A stretch of DNA of 10,149 nucleotides, taken from positions 1-10,149 of the forward strand of contig JAZSLF010000053.1 of the NCBI GenBank assembly GCA_045535205.1. The letters are read 5' to 3'. The notes beneath the pieces are model-generated. The model searched no databases, was not told the DNA's origin, and worked only from the letters and a program-made list of their open reading frames with translations. The DNA comes from RUG14199 sp045535205 (GTDB taxonomy: Bacteria > Bacillota > Clostridia > Oscillospirales > CAG-272). The position numbers and the translations under genes were made by a program. Of this stretch, positions 7,547 to 10,149 are shown piece after piece. The stretch's first letter is position 1. Every line of letters starts with the position of its first letter.

Positions 7547-8644
7547 TTATTTTATCATCAGCTTATTATAATACTCTCTCATCTGATAAGCTGAATTTTT
7601 TATATTGAATTTTCCGTTTTTAAAACGGCGGTTACATTCGACCCTATCATCAACCTTTGAGGTTACGACCGTCTCAGCCCACTTTTTAAGCTCCTTATTT
7701 ACGGGTAGGAAAGTAACCTCAGGTATAACGGCACATTCAGTCGTTACGGAATCCGATATTACGCAAGGAAGTCCTGTTGCCTGTGCTTCAAGTGCCACGA
7801 CCGGAAGTCCTTCATAAAGGGACGGAAGCAAAAATACGTCCATAGCACAGTAATAACGTTCAACGTCAGGCACTATTCCCTTGAAAATAACTCTGTCCTC
7901 AATACCGAGTGAGCGTATCTTTTCTTTTACGGCTTCAAGATTTTCTCCGTCACCTATAAGAATAAGCTTCGCTCTGTCATTGATCTTACAGACTTCGGAA
8001 AATATATCAACAAGAAACGTATGATTTTTCTGGTCCATAAATCTGCCGACATGACCGATAAGAAAATCATTTTCCACGCCGAGTTCCTGCCTTGTCTGCA
8101 ACGCTTTCTCTCTGCTGTAACAGTATCTGTCAAGGTCAATGGCATTATTGAAAACGGTAACCCTTCCGCTGTCAACTCTCTTATCACCGTACATCCACCT
8201 TGCCGAAAGCTCCGAGCAAGCGGCATAGTCTGTCGCAAAAAGCTTTGCCGTAGGTCTGAGCACCTTTTTCATAAGGTCCTTCTTTTTTTCAAATTTTGAC
8301 GTAGTGCTGTGGTTGTGGCATATTCTGTGAGGTACACCGGCACATTTTGCTGCAAAAAGCGAAAATACGGAAAGCACGTTCATATGTGTATGGATAATAT
8401 CATATTTATTTTTACGGCAAATCTTTTTAATTGCCGAAATATATGAGAACACCTTCTGATAAGGCGGGATTTCGATAAAATTTATTCCCATTTCCAAAAT
8501 ATCAGCGGGTGGCTGTACCGTAGAGTCAGCATCGTATAATACATCAACGGTCAAACCGCAGAGATCCATATTTCTGAGATAAGTGAAAACGACCGCTTCC
8601 ACCCCTGCTTTTTTCAGTTTTCCTACAATATGAACTATCTTCAT
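7547..8644 (-). CDS. Glycosyltransferase family 4 (EpsF/CapH-like)
   Basis: A 365-residue GT-B fold glycosyltransferase and first gene of the glycan operon. The N-terminus MKIVHIVGKLKKAGVEAVV matches the glycine-rich loop of EpsF/CapH-type enzymes, followed by DIIHTHMN (82-89) and CHNHSTT (109-115), residues usual in the acceptor half. The donor half shows GHVGRFMDQKNH (197-208), LIGDGE (229-234) and the EX7E motif in EGLPVVALE (Glu278 and Glu286), then GLPCVISD. Relatives act in capsule and exopolysaccharide synthesis; the sugar transferred cannot be told. A GTG at 8653 is in frame, but it overlaps the ribosome site AGAGGTG, which stands six bases before the ATG at 8644, so the ATG is the start. 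A promoter lies about 75 bases upstream at 8720-8748. No defect is seen. Confidence 0.92.
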   Translation of the reverse strand: MKIVHIVGKLKKAGVEAVVFTYLRNMDLCGLTVDVLYDADSTVQPPADILEMGINFIEIPPYQKVFSYISAIKKICRKNKYDIIHTHMNVLSVFSLFAAKCAGVPHRICHNHSTTSKFEKKKDLMKKVLRPTAKLFATDYAACSELSARWMYGDKRVDSGRVTVFNNAIDLDRYCYSREKALQTRQELGVENDFLIGHVGRFMDQKNHTFLVDIFSEVCKINDRAKLILIGDGENLEAVKEKIRSLGIEDRVIFKGIVPDVERYYCAMDVFLLPSLYEGLPVVALEAQATGLPCVISDSVTTECAVIPEVTFLPVNKELKKWAETVVTSKVDDRVECNRRFKNGKFNIKNSAYQMREYYNKLMIK

Positions 8645-8719
8645 TATTTTCACCTCTTAACGCACTAAGTCGGCATAAAGCTCAAAATAAACAGATTATT
8701 TCACAGTACACCTCATTAT

Positions 8720-8748
8720 ATTTTATAATACTTTCTCTTTCTTTTCAA
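8720..8748 (-). promoter_or_regulatory. Sigma-A-type promoter for the glycan operon
   Basis: On the minus strand, TTGAAA (8743-8748) is separated by 17 bases from TAAAAT (8720-8725), in a very AT-rich setting. Transcription would begin near 8713, leaving a leader of about 70 bases to the first GT4 gene. An overlapping TATAAT just downstream is spaced too far (22 bases) from this -35. Confidence 0.7.
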
Positions 8749-8910
8749 GTCTTTTTTAAATTTGATCACCGGCAATTTTTACAAAGCGATAAAATAATAA
8801 ATTTTTAGACCTTTTGCTTTAAAATTGATTGTGTAAAGAAATTACCCCGCCAAGTACATTTAAAAATTACGGACAGGTGCCCCGGAACCTTGTCGTTTCA
8901 CAATAAAAAA
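8749..8910. other. AT-rich intergenic stretch with one weak hairpin
   Basis: I see no gene in this part of the gap. At 8872-8894, GACAGGT and ACCTTGTC can pair as a seven-base stem with one bulged T and an eight-base GC-rich loop (GCCCCGGA). The sequence around 8760-8870 is mostly A and T and would suit promoter-upstream DNA for the operon. Nothing else is recognisable. Confidence 0.4.
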
Positions 8911-8931
8911 GCAGCGGTCAATTACCGCTGC
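8902..8931 (-). terminator. Rho-independent terminator, originally that of the sugar transferase gene
   Basis: On the minus strand GCAGCGGT and ACCGCTGC form a perfect 8-bp GC-rich stem around the 5-base loop AATTG, followed at once by TTTTTTATTG. The stem and loop are identical to the last bases of the sugar transferase gene (9166-9186), which lacks the T run. This copy is therefore the complete terminator, now separated from its gene by the 233-bp insertion. Confidence 0.85.
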
Positions 8932-8932
8932 C
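8911..8932. repeat. 22-bp direct repeat, copy 1
   Basis: Exact 22-base match to 9166-9187, starting GCAGCGG and ending CGCTGCC, same orientation. It flanks the left side of the MITE-like element. Identity stops sharply on both sides: AAAAAA precedes here but AGTCTGA precedes copy 2; CAGAGTG follows here but TCCAAAT follows copy 2. Confidence 0.9.
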
Positions 8933-8959
8933 CAGAGTGTAGACAAAGTCTACACTCTG
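8933..8959. repeat. 27-bp perfect palindrome at the left end of the element
   Basis: CAGAGTGTAGAC and its exact reverse complement are separated by AAA: a 12-bp stem with a 3-base loop. One arm is the element's terminal repeat, so this end carries the terminal sequence in both orientations. Confidence 0.9.
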
Positions 8960-8987
8960 ACCCAGACTGAGAGAAACGAAGGTAGAT

Positions 8988-9044
8988 TTGGCGATTTTTT
9001 CCTCGTCGGCGTAGTAATCTACGGTAGAGGGAAAAACTCGCCAA
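8988..9044. repeat. Long imperfect hairpin inside the element
   Basis: TTGGCGATTTTTTCCTC (8988-9004) pairs with GAGGGAAAAACTCGCCAA (9027-9044) with one mismatch and one bulge. At the tip CGTAG (9010-9014) pairs with CTACG (9019-9023) around TAAT. Such a fold could form in RNA from either strand or as a DNA cruciform. Confidence 0.75.
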
Positions 9045-9046
9045 AA

Positions 9047-9138
9047 GCAGATGTGGCGGGCTTTTGCCCGCCTTTTCAATGTCAAATAGTTTCATCAAGA
9101 AAAGCTTGTTTTATAAAAGTTTTCTCACTCACATCTGC
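9047..9138. repeat. 9-bp inverted repeat enclosing a hairpin
   Basis: GCAGATGTG (9047-9055) and CACATCTGC (9130-9138) are exact complements 74 bases apart, enclosing the GC-rich hairpin at 9055-9072 and an AT-rich stretch. It adds to the nested symmetrical structure of the insertion. Confidence 0.6.
9055..9076 (+). terminator. Terminator-like hairpin within the element
   Basis: GGCGGGC and GCCCGCC form a perfect 7-bp stem with loop TTTT, followed on the plus strand by TTTTC. It has terminator form only for plus-strand transcription, yet no plus-strand gene lies upstream within the Clostridia part. It may terminate a transcript made from the element or be purely structural. Confidence 0.45.
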
Positions 9139-9165
9139 GTTATACCGAGTTTGTCTTCAGTCTGA

Positions 9166-9187
9166 GCAGCGGTCAATTACCGCTGCC
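9166..9187. repeat. 22-bp direct repeat, copy 2, at the end of the sugar transferase gene
   Basis: Exact match to 8911-8932. This copy contains the last codons and the TGA stop (9173-9175) of the sugar transferase gene and forms the same 8-bp hairpin, but without a following T run. Confidence 0.9.
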
Positions 9188-9832
9188 TCCAAATACCGCT
9201 TTAAAGGTTTTGAAAAACACTATAATATCCATTTTAAATCCAAAGTTATTTACATATCTCAGCTCACATTCCTGTCTTTTACCGCTTTCATATGTAAGAG
9301 CATTTCTTCCGGAAACCTGCCACAAGCCTGTAATGCCGGGTGTGACTGACAGAAGAAGCTCTCTGTCTTCGCCGAAAAAGTATGTTTCCTCAAGAGTCAA
9401 GGGCCGAGGACCGATAATGCTCATCTGACCAGAAAGAACGTTCAACACCTGAGGCAACTCATCAATACTGAATTTTCTGATGAATTTTCCTACAGAAGTA
9501 ATTCTGGGGTCATTTTCAACCTTGTATTCGGAAAAAAACTTATCCTTTTGCTCTCCGGAAAAATACTTATCAAGATCGTGTGCATCGTGTCTCATGGAAC
9601 GAAACTTAATAATGCTGAACGGCTTTCCGTTTTTACCGATTCGTTCCTGTAAATAAAAGGGGTTATGAAAGTCTGTCAAAAAAATTATAAGTGAGAATAC
9701 GAGAAGAAAAGGAAAAAGAAGTATAAGGGCAAGTAAGGAAATAGCAATGTCAAATATTCTTTTAATAATTCTATAACCTGTTTTCTTCTTGGTTATCAAA
9801 TTGTTTTTTTGTATCTGCTTTGTTTTGCTCAT
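9173..9832 (-). CDS. Undecaprenyl-phosphate sugar phosphotransferase (bacterial sugar transferase family)
   Basis: This 219-residue membrane enzyme should move a sugar-1-phosphate from a UDP-sugar to undecaprenyl phosphate, the first committed step of capsule or exopolysaccharide assembly. It has the minimal catalytic form (as in PglC or the C-terminal part of WbaP): a basic N-terminus, KRIFDI (24-29), one hydrophobic helix with a central Pro (about 28-52) that forms the re-entrant membrane hairpin, KFRSM (76-80), DPRITSVGKFIRK (108-120), the catalytic Asp-Glu pair in SIDELPQ (Asp124-Glu125), SIIGPRP (138-144) and PGITGLWQVSGRN (165-177). The multi-helix N-terminal domain of WbaP types is absent. 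The ATG at 9832 has AGGAA five to seven bases upstream. It is alone in its unit, followed by the insertion and then the glycosyltransferase operon. The last codons and the stop lie in a duplicated hairpin. Sugar specificity (Gal, Glc, GalNAc or other) is not readable. Confidence 0.94.
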   Translation of the reverse strand: MSKTKQIQKNNLITKKKTGYRIIKRIFDIAISLLALILLFPFLLVFSLIIFLTDFHNPFYLQERIGKNGKPFSIIKFRSMRHDAHDLDKYFSGEQKDKFFSEYKVENDPRITSVGKFIRKFSIDELPQVLNVLSGQMSIIGPRPLTLEETYFFGEDRELLLSVTPGITGLWQVSGRNALTYESGKRQECELRYVNNFGFKMDIIVFFKTFKAVFGGSGN

Positions 9833-9856
9833 GTTTTTTCCTATTCTTATCGTATT

Positions 9857-9928
9857 CTGATATTTTAATCAGCTAAATAATATTATCATATGTTCAAAAC
9901 GCCATACGGGAAAATACTTAAATTTTCC
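9857..9928 (-). promoter_or_regulatory. Upstream region of the sugar transferase gene with two small inverted repeats
   Basis: On the minus strand, CTGAT and ATCAG flank TAAAAT (9857-9872), which could be a -10 box inside an operator-like repeat, and GGAAAAT and ATTTTCC (9909-9928) form a perfect 7-bp inverted repeat with a 6-base centre. A TTGAAC at 9892-9897 is 24 bases from the TAAAAT, too far for a normal promoter, so I cannot name a firm -35/-10 pair. The promoter must nonetheless lie in this gap if the gene is expressed separately. Confidence 0.25.
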
Positions 9929-9951
9929 ATTTAGTGTCCTATTCCCAATTC

Positions 9952-9985
9952 GACCCCACCCTGCGTGAGCAAGGTGGGGTCTTAT
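9952..9985. terminator. GC-rich hairpin between the right-edge gene and the sugar transferase gene
   Basis: GACCCCACC (9952-9960) and GGTGGGGTC (9973-9981) form a perfect 9-bp stem; the 12-base loop can pair further (TGC with GCA). It stands about 40 bases after the stop of the minus-strand right-edge gene and so probably terminates it, although the T-rich tail (CTTATTG) is on the plus-strand side and the minus-strand tail is GAATTGGG. Confidence 0.55.
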
Positions 9986-10019
9986 TGTTAAACTAAATCA
10001 GTTTATACCGAAACTACAA

Positions 10020-10148
10020 TTAGTCAACGAATGTTACGTTTACTGTGTATGTTTCGAAGGAACCGTCTACGAAGAATACGCTGATTTCGTAGGACTGTTC
10101 AAGACCTTCGGACTTGAAGGATGTGAAGTACTTCCACTGAGTCTTTGT
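10020..10148 (-). CDS. C-terminal end of an unidentified protein, cut by the window edge
   Basis: An open frame enters from the right edge and ends at TAA (10020-10022), giving 42 residues that start TKTQWKYFTSF and end TYTVNVTFVD. Alternating polar and hydrophobic residues (YEISVFFVDGSFETYTVNVTF) suggest beta strands, as in the last strands of an extracellular beta-sandwich or repeat domain. No sortase or dockerin-type signal is visible at the end. The codons are strongly biased to TTC, TAC, AAG, AAC and GTA, unlike the neighbouring glycan genes, which suggests high expression. Frame support comes from this codon bias and from the stop followed by a hairpin. I do not recognise the family; a secreted or cell-surface protein is a guess. 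Confidence 0.6.
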   Translation of the reverse strand, partial: TKTQWKYFTSFKSEGLEQSYEISVFFVDGSFETYTVNVTFVD

Positions 10149-10149
10149 T

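Larger units (their letters stand above)
8933..9165. mobile_element. MITE-like non-coding insertion with terminal inverted repeats
   Basis: The 233 bases lie exactly between the two 22-bp direct repeats. The ends are imperfect inverted repeats: the left end CAGAGTGTAGACAAA (8933-8947) matches the reverse complement of the right end, CAGACTGAAGACAAA (9150-9164), at 13 of 15 positions. A second inner copy, CAGACTGAGAGAAAC, starts at 8963. The interior is almost all foldable: a 27-bp palindrome, a 57-base hairpin, and a 9-bp inverted repeat enclosing a GC-rich hairpin. No reading frame or transposase is present, so if mobile it depends on an enzyme supplied elsewhere. Removing it with one repeat restores a normal gene end with a complete terminator. 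The family is unknown to me; an unusually long target duplication, or a recombination-generated duplication, must be assumed. Confidence 0.6.

Noticed and set aside
4122..8299. Open frames of 60-150 codons on both strands within the glycan genes
   Set aside because: Each lies inside a gene with clear family motifs and has no independent evidence; they are frame shadows.
8911..9187. A CRISPR array, because of repeated hairpins and the direct repeat
   Set aside because: Only two copies of the repeat exist, 233 bases apart, with no regular spacers and no cas genes.

Overview
The window is bacterial and appears to join two unrelated genomes. Bases 1-358 hold the C-terminal 118 residues of a lipid A gene (lpxA, plus strand), whose sequence looks like the Bacteroidales (Gram-negative) version. 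From about base 370 onward every gene is on the minus strand and looks like a low-to-mid-GC Gram-positive Clostridia member, probably Ruminococcaceae. This taxon call is inference from protein resemblance, AGGAGG-type ribosome binding sites and sigma-A-like promoters. The switch falls directly after the lpxA stop and cuts carB at about residue 743 of a usual length near 1070. An assembly chimera is the simplest explanation.

Layout in minus-strand transcription order, right to left. At the right edge is the last 42 codons of an unrecognised, probably abundant protein (10020-10148), followed by a GC-rich hairpin. Next is a membrane phosphoglycosyl transferase (9173-9832) that starts glycan assembly on undecaprenyl phosphate. 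A 528-base gap follows (8645-9172), full of hairpins. It contains a 233-bp MITE-like insertion (8933-9165) with 15-bp imperfect terminal inverted repeats and a 22-bp direct repeat on each side; the repeat is the transferase gene's own 3' end and terminator hairpin. A good promoter (8720-8748) then drives a compact unit: two GT4 glycosyltransferases, one GT2 glycosyltransferase and a Wzy/WaaL-like polytopic membrane protein, closed by a hairpin terminator (4064-4100). Finally a consensus promoter (3972-4000) drives pyrC and carB of pyrimidine synthesis.

Taken together, the right two thirds is part of a cell-surface polysaccharide locus: priming transferase, three sugar-adding enzymes and a candidate polymerase. 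No flippase or chain-length regulator is visible. The pyrC-carB pair supplies carbamoyl phosphate and dihydroorotate for UMP and is probably only a neighbour, although UMP is the precursor of UDP-sugars.

I see no tRNA, rRNA, CRISPR array, transposase, or convincing new multi-gene system. The least explained part is the structured insertion at 8933-9165. For three genes the ribosome binding site supports a start downstream of the longest reading frame (GT2 at 6445, GT4 at 7496, GT4 at 8644), and these starts are used here.
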